Below, one piece after another: positions 14,585-19,954 of a stretch of 19,954 bases of DNA. This DNA comes from CAZAQB01 sp964487155 (GTDB lineage: Bacteria; Pseudomonadota; Gammaproteobacteria; Nitrococcales; Nitrococcaceae). The DNA is taken from the NCBI GenBank assembly GCA_964487155.1, contig CAZAQB010000057.1, forward strand, positions 1-19,954, read 5' to 3'. Positions within the stretch are counted from its first letter, which is position 1. Each line of letters starts with the position of its first letter. The notes under the pieces are model-generated. The model saw only the letters and a program-made list of their open reading frames with translations. It did no database searches and was not told where the DNA came from. The position numbers and the translations under genes were made by a program.

Positions 14585-14619
14585 GCGTAGAGCATGTTCA
14601 CACGCATTTGACATGTCAA
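14581..14619 (-). promoter_or_regulatory. Promoter and operator of vapBC
   Basis: On the minus strand a perfect -35 TTGACA (14619-14614), a 17-base spacer and a -10-like CATGCT (14596-14591) end 6 bases before the vapB ATG at 14584, so transcription should begin at or next to the start codon. The -35 lies inside a perfect 12-bp palindrome TTGACATGTCAA (14608-14619). A second inverted repeat, ACATGC/GCATGT with 5-base spacer (14581-14597), covers the -10 and start codon. Both share the ACATG half-site and are plausible VapB sites. Confidence 0.6.
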
Positions 14620-14742
14620 GCAGCGCAGGCGCGCCACTGCGCGACCGGTAGACGCTGCGCCACACCCCCGCCGGCACATCCCACAGCGCATCGGCCTCAG
14701 GAGACGTAAACTGAACCCAGCCACCCGAAGGCGCCTCGCTGA

Positions 14743-15417
14743 ATGGGACGTTCCAGCCGAAATTACAGCCCCGGCGAGCAGATCGCCGACCGCATCCTGC
14801 ACCGGGTCGCCATCGCGTTGGCGGCGGTGGCGGTGCCGGCGCTGTTGGTCCCGGCCGTCGCCACCGGCAGCGTGCTGGTGGCGCTGGGCGTAGGCCTGTA
14901 TGGCCTGGGGCTGCTGGCCATGCTGGTGTGCTCGGCGCTGTCCAACCACGACCCCCACGACCGCTCGCCGCGGATCGAGTTCCTGGAGCGCCTGGACCAC
15001 GCCGGCATCCTGCTGATGATCGCCGGCACCTACGCGCCCTTCACCCTGGCCACCCTGGGGGGCGCCTGGGGCTGGAGCCTGTTCGCCTTCGTGTGGGCGG
15101 TGGCCATCACCGGCATTGTGCTGAAGCTCGCCCGGCGCGGGCCCATGCGCTACGGCGCTTCCATCGCCCTCTACCTGCTGCTGGGCTGGTCGGTGCTGCC
15201 GGTGATCGGCCCGCTGACCGCCGCCCTGCCCGGGGAGTCCCTGGCCCTGCTCGCGGCGGGCGGGCTGCTCTACAGCGCCGGCGTGGTGTTCTACCTGTGG
15301 ACCCGCCTGCCCTACCACACCGTGGTCTGGCACGGCTTCGTGGTGGCCGCCGCCAGCTGCCACTACGCCGCCGTGCTCACCGGGGTGGTGTTCCCCTCCC
15401 AGATCATGGCCGGCTGA
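14743..15417 (+). CDS. Hemolysin III / YqfA (PAQR-like) seven-helix membrane protein
   Basis: 224 aa inner-membrane protein with seven hydrophobic segments. HlyIII/PAQR signatures: SALSNH (about 65-70), RLDHAGILLMIAGTYAPFTL (about 83-102), WSVLPVIGPL, and the last-helix VVWHGFVVAAASCHYAAV. The conserved Ser/His/Asp/His set forms a metal site in structurally characterised PAQR members, so a metal-dependent lipid hydrolase role is possible; the haemolysin label is historical. The start at 14743 gives MGRSSRNYSPGEQIADRILH; EEIANSITHG-type N-terminal motifs are standard in the family and GEQIADRILHR matches. A weak GAAGG lies 11 bases upstream. Single gene, divergent from vapBC. Confidence 0.93.
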   Translation: MGRSSRNYSPGEQIADRILHRVAIALAAVAVPALLVPAVATGSVLVALGVGLYGLGLLAMLVCSALSNHDPHDRSPRIEFLERLDHAGILLMIAGTYAPFTLATLGGAWGWSLFAFVWAVAITGIVLKLARRGPMRYGASIALYLLLGWSVLPVIGPLTAALPGESLALLAAGGLLYSAGVVFYLWTRLPYHTVVWHGFVVAAASCHYAAVLTGVVFPSQIMAG

Positions 15418-15602
15418 GCCGCCGCAACACTGCCCCGGCGTTCCCGTAGATACCATGTTGCGGGTCAATACCACCGCCTTGGACGCGGCCCTGGCGGCCG
15501 GCGAGTCCGGGAGAAATGCGCGACGTCGGCTCGGTGGACACTGAAACCGGACCTGCGGGCTCCGCCCACCCATTGGCGCGGGCTCTCGCGCCCGCACGGC
15601 GA

Positions 15603-15630
15603 GTTCCTTTTCTCGCCGGAGAAAAGGAAC
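15603..15630. repeat. Perfect 12-bp stem-loop with GCCG tetraloop
   Basis: Arms GTTCCTTTTCTC and GAGAAAAGGAAC are fully complementary around a 4-base loop and are followed by CAAAAGACGG. The AGAAAAGGAACCAAAAGA-type ending resembles a widespread extragenic repeat of beta- and gammaproteobacteria (recalled, not checked). No T-run follows, so it is not a typical terminator in either direction. Confidence 0.6.
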
Positions 15631-15754
15631 CAAAAGACGGTCGCCGAGATGGCGGCCCTCCGGGCTGCCCTGTGCGCTTCGCCGCCGTCGGGGATCGGCC
15701 GGCGGCTGCAGTGCTCGGCGCCATCAAGGCGGATCGAGAGCGGCACGGCATCAC

Positions 15755-15785
15755 GTAGGGTGGGTGGAGCGAAGCAAAACCCACC
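15755..15785 (+). repeat. GTAG-headed REP-like hairpin, copy E
   Basis: GTAG (15755-15758) is followed directly by stem GGTGGGT/ACCCACC (15759-15765, 15779-15785). The loop GGAGCGAAGCAAA contains the same GCGAAG core as copies A and C although the stem sequence is different. Repeats of the form GTAGGGTGGGT...GCGAAGC...ACCCACC are common in proteobacterial intergenic DNA. Confidence 0.6.
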
Positions 15786-15795
15786 ATCTTCGCGG

Positions 15796-15823
15796 GGTAC
15801 TCGGTACTCGGTACTCGGTACTT
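15796..15823. repeat. Heptamer tandem repeat, (GGTACTC)x3 plus GGTACTT
   Basis: Four consecutive 7-base units, the last with one change. A degraded continuation (GTACTCAGTAGCTCGTACCCAGTACG) appears at about 15870-15895. The number of units may vary between strains through slippage. Confidence 0.7.
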
Positions 15824-15971
15824 AGCCAGGTTCCCCCGCAACGCACGCCAGCGGCAAGGCCGTTTCAGTACTCAGTAGCTCGTACCCAGTACGTTACGCC
15901 CAGCCCGGCCCCGCGCAGCCGCCGCCGGGTTTCTCTCGCCGCCGGGGCCACCCCTGTGGGAGCATGAATCC

Positions 15972-16001
15972 ATGATTACACCTCGACGGCGCCGGCCATG
16001 A
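15972..16001 (+). CDS. Possible 9-residue leader peptide MITPRRRRP
   Basis: A 10-codon frame starts with ATG at 15972, has GGGAG (15958-15962) 9 bases upstream, contains four consecutive arginine codons (CGA CGG CGC CGG), and its TGA overlaps the ATG of the ABC transporter gene as ATGA (15998-16001). The transporter itself has no ribosome site of its own, so coupling through this short frame would explain its translation. It may also be chance in a GC-rich leader. Confidence 0.3.
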   Translation: MITPRRRRP

Positions 16002-17809
16002 GCGCCCCACAACGGCTGGACCCGACGCCCAGCCCCAGGCGCCTGACCCCTCTGCTTACCCTGCTGCCCTGGCTGCGACCCTACCGAGTCCGGGTGGCCG
16101 CGGCGGCCGCCGCGCTGCTGGTGGCCGGGGGCAGCGTGCTGGCCCTCGGCCAGGGCCTGCGGCTGGTAGTGGACCAGGGCTTTCTGGCCGAGGACGCGGC
16201 CATGCTGAACCGGGCCCTGGGCCTGACCCTGGGGCTGATCGCCGTCATGGCCGCGGCCTCCGCGCTGCGCCACTACCTGGTGTCCTGGCTCGGGGAGCGG
16301 GTGGCGGCAGACCTGCGCCAGCGGGTCTTCGACCACGTCATCGGCCTGGAGCCGGCCTTCTTCGAGGTCAACGGCGTCGGCGAGATCCAGTCCCGCCTCA
16401 CCACCGATACCACCCTGCTCCAGCAGATCGTCGGCTCGTCACTTTCCATCGCCCTGCGCAACGCCCTGCTGCTGACCGGCGCGCTGGCCATGCTGCTGGT
16501 CACCAGCCCGCGGCTGACGCTGCTGGTGCTGGCCGCCCTGCCGGTGGTGCTGGTGCCGGTGATCCTGTTCGGCCGGCGGGTCCGGCGGCTCGCCCGCCAC
16601 AGCCAGGACCGCGTGGCGGACGTGGGCAGCTATGCCGGCGAGGCGCTGCACGCCGTGCGCACCGTGCAGGCCTTCAACCACGAAACCGAGGACCGCCGCC
16701 GTTTCGGAAACCACGTCGAGGAAGCTTTCACCGTCGCCGAGCGCCGGGTGCGCCAACGCTCCTGGCTGGCCGGCAGCGCCATGATGCTGGCCTTCGCCGC
16801 CGTCGGCCTGATCCTCTGGCAGGGCGGCCACGACGTGCTGGCCGGGCGCATGAGCGAGGGCCAGCTTGCGGCCTTCGTCTACTACGCGGTGCTGGCTGCC
16901 GGCTCGGTGGCCGCCCTCTCGGAGGTGGCCGGCGACCTGATGCGGGCCGCCGGCGCCGCCGAGCGCCTGCTGGAGCTGCTGGCCGCCCGGCCCCGGGTCA
17001 GCGCCCCGCCGGGCCCCGAGCCCCTGCCGGAGCCAGCCCGGGGCGCGGTGGGCTTCGAGGAGGTCACCTTCCGCTACCCGGCCCGCCCGGAGACCCCGGC
17101 ATTGGCAGAGTTCAGCCTGGAGGTCGCCCCCGGCGAGCGCCTCGCCCTGGTGGGGCCGTCCGGGGCCGGCAAGAGCACCCTGCTGGCGCTGCTGCTGCGC
17201 TTCTACGACCCGGACCGGGGCAGCGTGCGCCTGGACGGCGTGGACCTGCGCCGGGCCGACCCGGCCGCCGTGCGCGCCCGCCTGGCGCTGGTGGCCCAGG
17301 AGCCGGTACTGTTCACCGGCAGTGCCGCCGAGAACATCCGCTACGGCCGCCCTGAGGCCACAGACACCGAAGTGCGGGAGGCCGCCGCCACCGCCCACTG
17401 CCTGGAATTCCTGGAGCAGCTGCCCGAGGGCCTGGGCACGCCCCTGGGGCCCGGAGGCATCCAGCTCTCCGGGGGCCAGAGACAGCGCATGGCCATCGCC
17501 CGGGCGGTGCTGCGGGACCCCGCCGTACTGCTGCTGGACGAGGCCACCAGCAGCCTGGACGCCGACAGCGAGCAGCGCGTGCAGGAGGCCCTGGAGACGC
17601 TCATGGCCGGGCGCACCACCCTGGTCATCGCCCACCGGCTCGCCACCGTCACCGGCGCCGACCGCATCACCGTGCTGGACCAGGGGCGGCTGCAGGCGGT
17701 GGGCAGCCACCGGCAACTGCTGCGGGACAACGCCCTCTATGCCCGGCTCGCCGACCTCCAGTTCCGCGAGCCGGACGCCGCGGACCCGGCCCGCAGCGCG
17801 GCGGGCTGA
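15998..17809 (+). CDS. MsbA-related ABC exporter (fused permease and ATPase)
   Basis: 603 aa half-transporter, expected to dimerise in the inner membrane. Six transmembrane helices occupy about 30-310 (first segment VRVAAAAAALLVAGGSVLALG). The ATPase domain follows from about 350 (VGFEEVTFRYP): Walker A GPSGAGKST (386-394), Q-loop VAQEPVLF, signature LSGGQRQRMAIARA (from 490), Walker B LLLDEATSSLD (Asp514, Glu515), H-loop His546 in IAHRL. All catalytic residues are present. It resembles the MsbA-related exporter subfamily of proteobacteria rather than MsbA itself; the substrate could be a lipid, drug or peptide and is not known. The alpha/beta hydrolase gene follows after 10 bases. A 7-bp inverted repeat (17800-17806, 17810-17816) has the TGA stop as its loop. 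Confidence 0.93.
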   Translation: MSAPQRLDPTPSPRRLTPLLTLLPWLRPYRVRVAAAAAALLVAGGSVLALGQGLRLVVDQGFLAEDAAMLNRALGLTLGLIAVMAAASALRHYLVSWLGERVAADLRQRVFDHVIGLEPAFFEVNGVGEIQSRLTTDTTLLQQIVGSSLSIALRNALLLTGALAMLLVTSPRLTLLVLAALPVVLVPVILFGRRVRRLARHSQDRVADVGSYAGEALHAVRTVQAFNHETEDRRRFGNHVEEAFTVAERRVRQRSWLAGSAMMLAFAAVGLILWQGGHDVLAGRMSEGQLAAFVYYAVLAAGSVAALSEVAGDLMRAAGAAERLLELLAARPRVSAPPGPEPLPEPARGAVGFEEVTFRYPARPETPALAEFSLEVAPGERLALVGPSGAGKSTLLALLLRFYDPDRGSVRLDGVDLRRADPAAVRARLALVAQEPVLFTGSAAENIRYGRPEATDTEVREAAATAHCLEFLEQLPEGLGTPLGPGGIQLSGGQRQRMAIARAVLRDPAVLLLDEATSSLDADSEQRVQEALETLMAGRTTLVIAHRLATVTGADRITVLDQGRLQAVGSHRQLLRDNALYARLADLQFREPDAADPARSAAG

Positions 17810-17819
17810 GCCCGCCGTG

Positions 17820-18665
17820 ATGACCCTGCTCAAGCTGCTGGCCGGCGCCGGGGTCGCCTACGCGGCCCTGGTGGGCGGCGTCTACCTGTTCCAGTCCCAC
17901 CTGCTGTACCTGCCGGAAGTGCCCTCCAGGACCCTGGCGGCAGATCCCGGCGCGCTCGGCCTGGACTTCCAGGACGTGAGCCTGAAGACCGCCGACGGCG
18001 TAGCCCTGCACGGCTGGTACGTGCCCGCCCCCGGCGCCCGCCGGGTGCTGCTGTTCTTCCACGGCAACGCCGGCAACATCAGCCACCGGCTGGACTCCAT
18101 CCAGATCTTCCACGACCTGGGGCTGGACGTGCTGATCATCGACTACCGCGGCTACGGCCGCAGCGAAGGCTCGCCCTCCGAGCAAGGCACCTACCGGGAC
18201 GCGGAGGCGGCCTGGCGGTATCTGACCGGGGACCGGGGCATGGCCCCGAGGCAGGTGGTCGTGTTCGGCCGCTCCCTGGGCGCCGCGGTGGCCGCCTGGC
18301 TGGCCGCCCGGCAGCCGCCCGGGGCGCTGATCCTGGAGTCCGCATTCCGCTCGGTGCCCGCCATGGCCGCCGAGCTCTACCCCTGGCTGCCGGTGCGCTG
18401 GCTGGCGCGGCTGCGCTATGACACGCAGGCCTACGTGGGTCAGGTGACCGCCCCGGTGCTGGTGATCCACAGCACCGACGACGAAATCGTGCCCTTCGCC
18501 CACGGCCGGGCGGTGTACGAGGCAGCCGGCGAGCCCAAGTCCCTGCTCCGACTGCGGGGCGGCCACAACGACGGCTTCATGGTCAGCGCGGATGTCTACC
18601 GGGCGGGCCTGGCGGAGTTCCTGCGGCAGCTGCCAGCGCCGCCAGCGCCGGCCCGTGGTGGCTGA
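17820..18665 (+). CDS. Membrane-anchored alpha/beta hydrolase, YfhR/Bem46-like
   Basis: 281 aa. An N-terminal hydrophobic segment (about 3-24) followed by FQSHLLYLP looks like a signal anchor, and the catalytic domain probably faces the periplasm. Hydrolase features: FFHGNAGNISHR (79-90, oxyanion loop), IIDYRGYGRSEGSPSE (106-121), nucleophile Ser152 in GRSLG, acid Asp221 in HSTDDEIVP, and His249 in GGHND. These match the YfhR/ABHD13/Bem46 group of serine hydrolases, whose substrates are unknown. The start at 17820 is the first ATG after the transporter stop and gives the anchor; the open frame further upstream (to 17322) is a shadow of the transporter gene. It is probably co-transcribed with the exporter, which may link it to processing of the exported substrate. 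Confidence 0.92.
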   Translation: MTLLKLLAGAGVAYAALVGGVYLFQSHLLYLPEVPSRTLAADPGALGLDFQDVSLKTADGVALHGWYVPAPGARRVLLFFHGNAGNISHRLDSIQIFHDLGLDVLIIDYRGYGRSEGSPSEQGTYRDAEAAWRYLTGDRGMAPRQVVVFGRSLGAAVAAWLAARQPPGALILESAFRSVPAMAAELYPWLPVRWLARLRYDTQAYVGQVTAPVLVIHSTDDEIVPFAHGRAVYEAAGEPKSLLRLRGGHNDGFMVSADVYRAGLAEFLRQLPAPPAPARGG

Positions 18666-18720
18666 GACCTCCCGTTGCCCGCCAGCTCCACCCCAGCCGA
18701 GCCCACCGCGGCACCAGGAC

Positions 18721-18753
18721 CCAACGGCGCGCTGCGCGCACCATTGGGCTTAC
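18721..18753 (-). repeat. Diverged REP-like hairpin, copy D (GTAA head)
   Basis: On the minus strand CCCGCCGTAAGC leads into an imperfect 12-bp stem (18747-18736 with 18732-18721) with a TGC/GCA loop; its two non-Watson-Crick positions are G-T on this strand. The CCCGCC prefix matches copies A-C, with GTAA instead of GTAG. Together with copy C it forms an inverted pair about 50 bases apart. Confidence 0.45.
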
Positions 18754-18803
18754 GGCGGGTGGGCCCAGCGCATTACTTCCCCAGCGCCATACCAAAGCCC
18801 GCC

Positions 18804-18830
18804 GTAGGGCAGGTTGCGAAGAAACCTGCC
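18804..18830 (+). repeat. GTAG-headed REP-like hairpin, copy C
   Basis: GTAG (18804-18807) followed by stem GGCAGGTT, 7-base loop GCGAAGA and AACCTGCC (18808-18830). Compared with copy B, position 5 of the left arm changed C to G and the paired base G to C, so the stem is kept. The CCCGCC prefix is shared. Confidence 0.65.
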
Positions 18831-18912
18831 AGCAGCGTCCGGGCCGGCCCGCCACCTACGACGCACCATAAGCCCCAGAGGACAGTCATGGAAAACTGCT
18901 TGGCGGCGACTG

Positions 18913-18918
18913 TACAAT
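18913..18918 (+). promoter_or_regulatory. -10 element of the second toxin-antitoxin operon
   Basis: TACAAT lies 7 bases before the ATG at 18926, placing the start of transcription at or next to the start codon. There is no ribosome site and no clear -35 at 16-18 bases. The overlapping ACAATTGT (18914-18921) is a perfect 8-bp palindrome and a candidate operator. Confidence 0.4.
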
Positions 18919-18925
18919 TGTCCGA

Positions 18926-19324
18926 ATGATGATAGTTGTCGATACCAGCATCTTCCTCGCTGTCGCCTTGGATGAGCCGGAAAAGTCCAATATTCTGAGG
19001 CTTACAAAGGGTGCTGCACTCGCTGCGCCTGAGGTGATGCCGTATGAAGTCGGCAATGCATTATCGGCCATGGCCAAGAGGGGGCGTCTGAAACCCGATG
19101 AGGCGCGCGAGGCCCATCGAATCTGCAACAGCATCCCGGTCCGACTGCAGCCGGTTGATATCTGGAGGGCTCTGGACATCGCCCTGCGCTTCAACAGCTA
19201 TGCGTATGACGCATATTTCCTCGAGTGCTCGCGGACCTTGGCCTGCCCCCTCCTCACTGTGGACCGATCCCTGGGTCGCAATGCCGTACAACTAGGGGTG
19301 GAAGTCCTGGAGGCATCCTCATGA
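18926..19324 (+). CDS. PIN-domain toxin, VapC-like, first gene of a reversed TA pair
   Basis: 132 aa (131 if the second of two adjacent ATG codons is used). The PIN acidic set is complete: Asp6 in MIVVDTSIFLAV, Glu41 in PYEVGNALSAM, Asp95 in YAYDAYFLECS, Asp113 in LLTVDRSLG. The order IAPEVMPYEVGNALSAM and FNSYAYDAYFLE resembles a VapC subgroup that pairs with Phd-type antitoxins. Its TGA overlaps the ATG of the next gene as ATGA. GC content, especially in 18926-19020, is clearly lower than in the neighbours, which suggests later acquisition. Expected RNase activity is inferred from the family. Confidence 0.92.
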   Translation: MMIVVDTSIFLAVALDEPEKSNILRLTKGAALAAPEVMPYEVGNALSAMAKRGRLKPDEAREAHRICNSIPVRLQPVDIWRALDIALRFNSYAYDAYFLECSRTLACPLLTVDRSLGRNAVQLGVEVLEASS

Positions 19325-19539
19325 GAGTCTTTACCTACTCGGAAGCACGCCAGAACCTCTCCCGGCTGCTGGTGCTGGCCCAGACTGAAGAGGTCTGGAT
19401 ACGGCGCAGGGATGGCTCCACCTTCGTGCTCCGAGCCCGGCAAGAGAGCCCCGAATCCCCCCTCGACGTGCCCGGCCTCAAGACCCAGGCCTCGACCGAG
19501 GACATCCTGCAAGCCGTCCGCGATTCCCGGGAACGCTGA
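19321..19539 (+). CDS. Phd/YefM-type antitoxin, second gene of a reversed TA pair
   Basis: 72 aa. RVFTYSEARQNLSRLLVLAQ and VWIRRRDGSTFVLRAR form the Phd/YefM DNA-binding N-terminal fold (helix followed by beta strands, with the usual RDG turn). SPLDVPGLKTQASTEDILQAV is the toxin-binding C-terminal part; the SPLDV.G and DI..AVR.SR elements are typical of Phd partners of PIN toxins. It begins inside the last codon of the toxin gene (ATGA), so it depends on translation of the toxin, unusual because most such loci place the antitoxin first. An in-frame GTG/ATG further upstream lies wholly within the toxin gene and is discarded. Confidence 0.87.
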   Translation: MRVFTYSEARQNLSRLLVLAQTEEVWIRRRDGSTFVLRARQESPESPLDVPGLKTQASTEDILQAVRDSRER

Positions 19540-19597
19540 CCCGAGCGGGCGCACCAGCCGAACACTCATCGGCGCCCTCAGCGGCCCAATCGGAGAC

Positions 19598-19624
19598 GTC
19601 GGCTGCCATGAGCAGCCGACCTAC
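19598..19624 (-). repeat. GTAG-headed REP-like hairpin, copy F
   Basis: On the minus strand GTAG (19624-19621) is followed directly by a perfect 9-bp stem GTCGGCTGC/GCAGCCGAC with loop TCATG (19620-19598). It shares the GTAG head with copies A, B, C and E but not their GCGAAG loop, so it belongs to another subgroup. Confidence 0.6.
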
Positions 19625-19730
19625 CGGCAACCGGCCTGGACACCCGTGTTCGCCCAGCGCCCCTTCGCGCGCGGCGCATGGACCCGACGATGCAACGCCG
19701 AGAGCCGGCCAGGCATCAGTGGTCGCCGCC

Positions 19731-19755
19731 CCCCTCTCCCCTCGCGGGAGAGGGG
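19731..19755. repeat. CT-rich palindromic extragenic repeat
   Basis: Perfect 10-bp stem CCCCTCTCCC/GGGAGAGGGG with a CTCGC loop, followed by a second GGGGGAGAGGGGG run that could pair with the same left arm, then an A-rich AAAAACAAACAAAAAC tract. This CCCCTCTCCC...GGGAGAGGGGCCGGGGGAGAGGGG pattern recurs in many proteobacterial genomes. Confidence 0.6.
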
Positions 19756-19903
19756 CCGGGGGAGAGGGGGAAAAACAAACAAAAACAACCCCAGGCCTCA
19801 AGATCACCCTGCGCCCGCGCAGACCCTCGGATCGGCGACAGGCGCGACCCAGGCAACCCAGCACCGCAAGCCGGCGCACACCCGAGCACCTTGGTATCAA
19901 CTG

Positions 19904-19932
19904 AAAAAAAAGGCCCCTCCGGAGAGGGGCCT
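19904..19932 (-). terminator. Rho-independent terminator of a leftward gene beyond the edge
   Basis: Stem AGGCCCCTC/GAGGGGCCT (19911-19919, 19924-19932) with a 4-base loop. On the minus strand it is followed by a run of eight T (19911-19904), so it ends transcription coming from the right. No T-run follows on the plus strand. Confidence 0.85.
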
Positions 19933-19954
19933 CAACACACTGCCTTGGGCTCAG

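Larger units (their letters stand above)
15418..15997. other. 580-bp gene-poor region with mixed repeats
   Basis: No reading frame here has convincing protein character. The region holds a perfect 12-bp hairpin (15603-15630), a GTAG-headed hairpin (15755-15785), a four-copy heptamer tandem repeat (15796-15823) with degenerate GTACTC-like continuation to about 15895, and a possible 9-codon leader (15972-16001). No terminator with a U-tract was seen after the hemolysin III gene. The promoter of the following ABC transporter should lie in the last 150 bases, but I could not place it. Confidence 0.6.
19540..19954. other. Non-coding right end of the window
   Basis: No frame here looks protein-coding. 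The stretch carries a GTAG-headed hairpin, a CT-rich palindromic repeat and a minus-strand terminator. The last bases, read on the minus strand, could hold a TGA (19935-19933) directly before the terminator stem, so the 3' end of a leftward gene may start right at the edge, but a few codons cannot establish this. Confidence 0.5.

Noticed and set aside
15516..15758. 80-codon plus-strand frame and overlapping minus-strand frames between hemolysin III and the ABC exporter
   Set aside because: They run through the perfect hairpin and other repeats, have no ribosome site, and show no family features.
15796..15895. Possible CRISPR array
   Set aside because: Units are 7 bases and directly adjacent, with no spacers and no cas genes nearby.
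17322..18665. 447-codon frame that would extend the alpha/beta hydrolase upstream
   Set aside because: The added part lies inside the ABC exporter and is Arg/Pro/Trp-rich shadow sequence. ATG 17820 starts directly before the membrane anchor.

Overview
The window is GC-rich (close to 70% by eye) and densely coded, with short intergenic gaps and many 4-base ATGA/GTGA overlaps. Gene content and order (rmuC, yciK, rluB, scpB, scpA, trpS, yciO, yciI, bolA, a periplasmic parvulin, an MsbA-related ABC exporter) point to a gammaproteobacterium, plausibly of the Ectothiorhodospiraceae/Chromatiales type. That placement is inferred from gene content only; no species is claimed.

Layout. 104-3032 (+): rmuC, a phytoene/squalene-synthase-fold protein with eroded active-site motifs, and the SDR yciK form a tight operon. 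3250-3711 (+): a small protein that looks like the N-terminal domain of Ycf46-type AAA ATPases without its ATPase module, followed by a strong terminator. 3780-4048: a 269-bp MITE-like element with 15-bp terminal inverted repeats and a TTA duplication; the right TTA is the rluB stop codon. 8510-4049 (-): yciO, trpS, scpA, scpB, rluB, with a promoter before yciO and a large inverted-repeat element between trpS and scpA. 8634-10133 (+): yciI, bolA and a parvulin-type peptidyl-prolyl isomerase, closed by a clear terminator. 10440-13895 (+): a full-length single-chain pyruvate carboxylase. 14584-13965 (-): a vapBC module with a palindromic operator/promoter and apparently no leader. 14743-15417 (+): a hemolysin III family membrane protein. 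15418-15997: a 580-bp gene-poor stretch holding three kinds of repeats. 15998-18665 (+): an ABC exporter and a membrane-anchored alpha/beta hydrolase. 18926-19539 (+): a second, toxin-first PIN/Phd module with lower GC. 19540-19954: non-coding, ending with a minus-strand terminator for a gene beyond the right edge.

The housekeeping functions are chromosome segregation (ScpA/ScpB), translation and rRNA/tRNA modification (TrpS, RluB, YciO), envelope folding (parvulin), lipid or drug export (ABC transporter) and anaplerosis (pyruvate carboxylase). Accessory material is confined to the gaps: two toxin-antitoxin modules, a MITE, a long inverted-repeat element, and a scattered family of GTAG-headed hairpins whose stems differ but stay paired through compensatory changes. 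I saw no CRISPR array, tRNA, rRNA, prophage or intact transposase. The points most worth following are the stand-alone Ycf46 N-domain, the catalytically eroded synthase-like protein co-encoded with RmuC and YciK, and the GTAG hairpin family.
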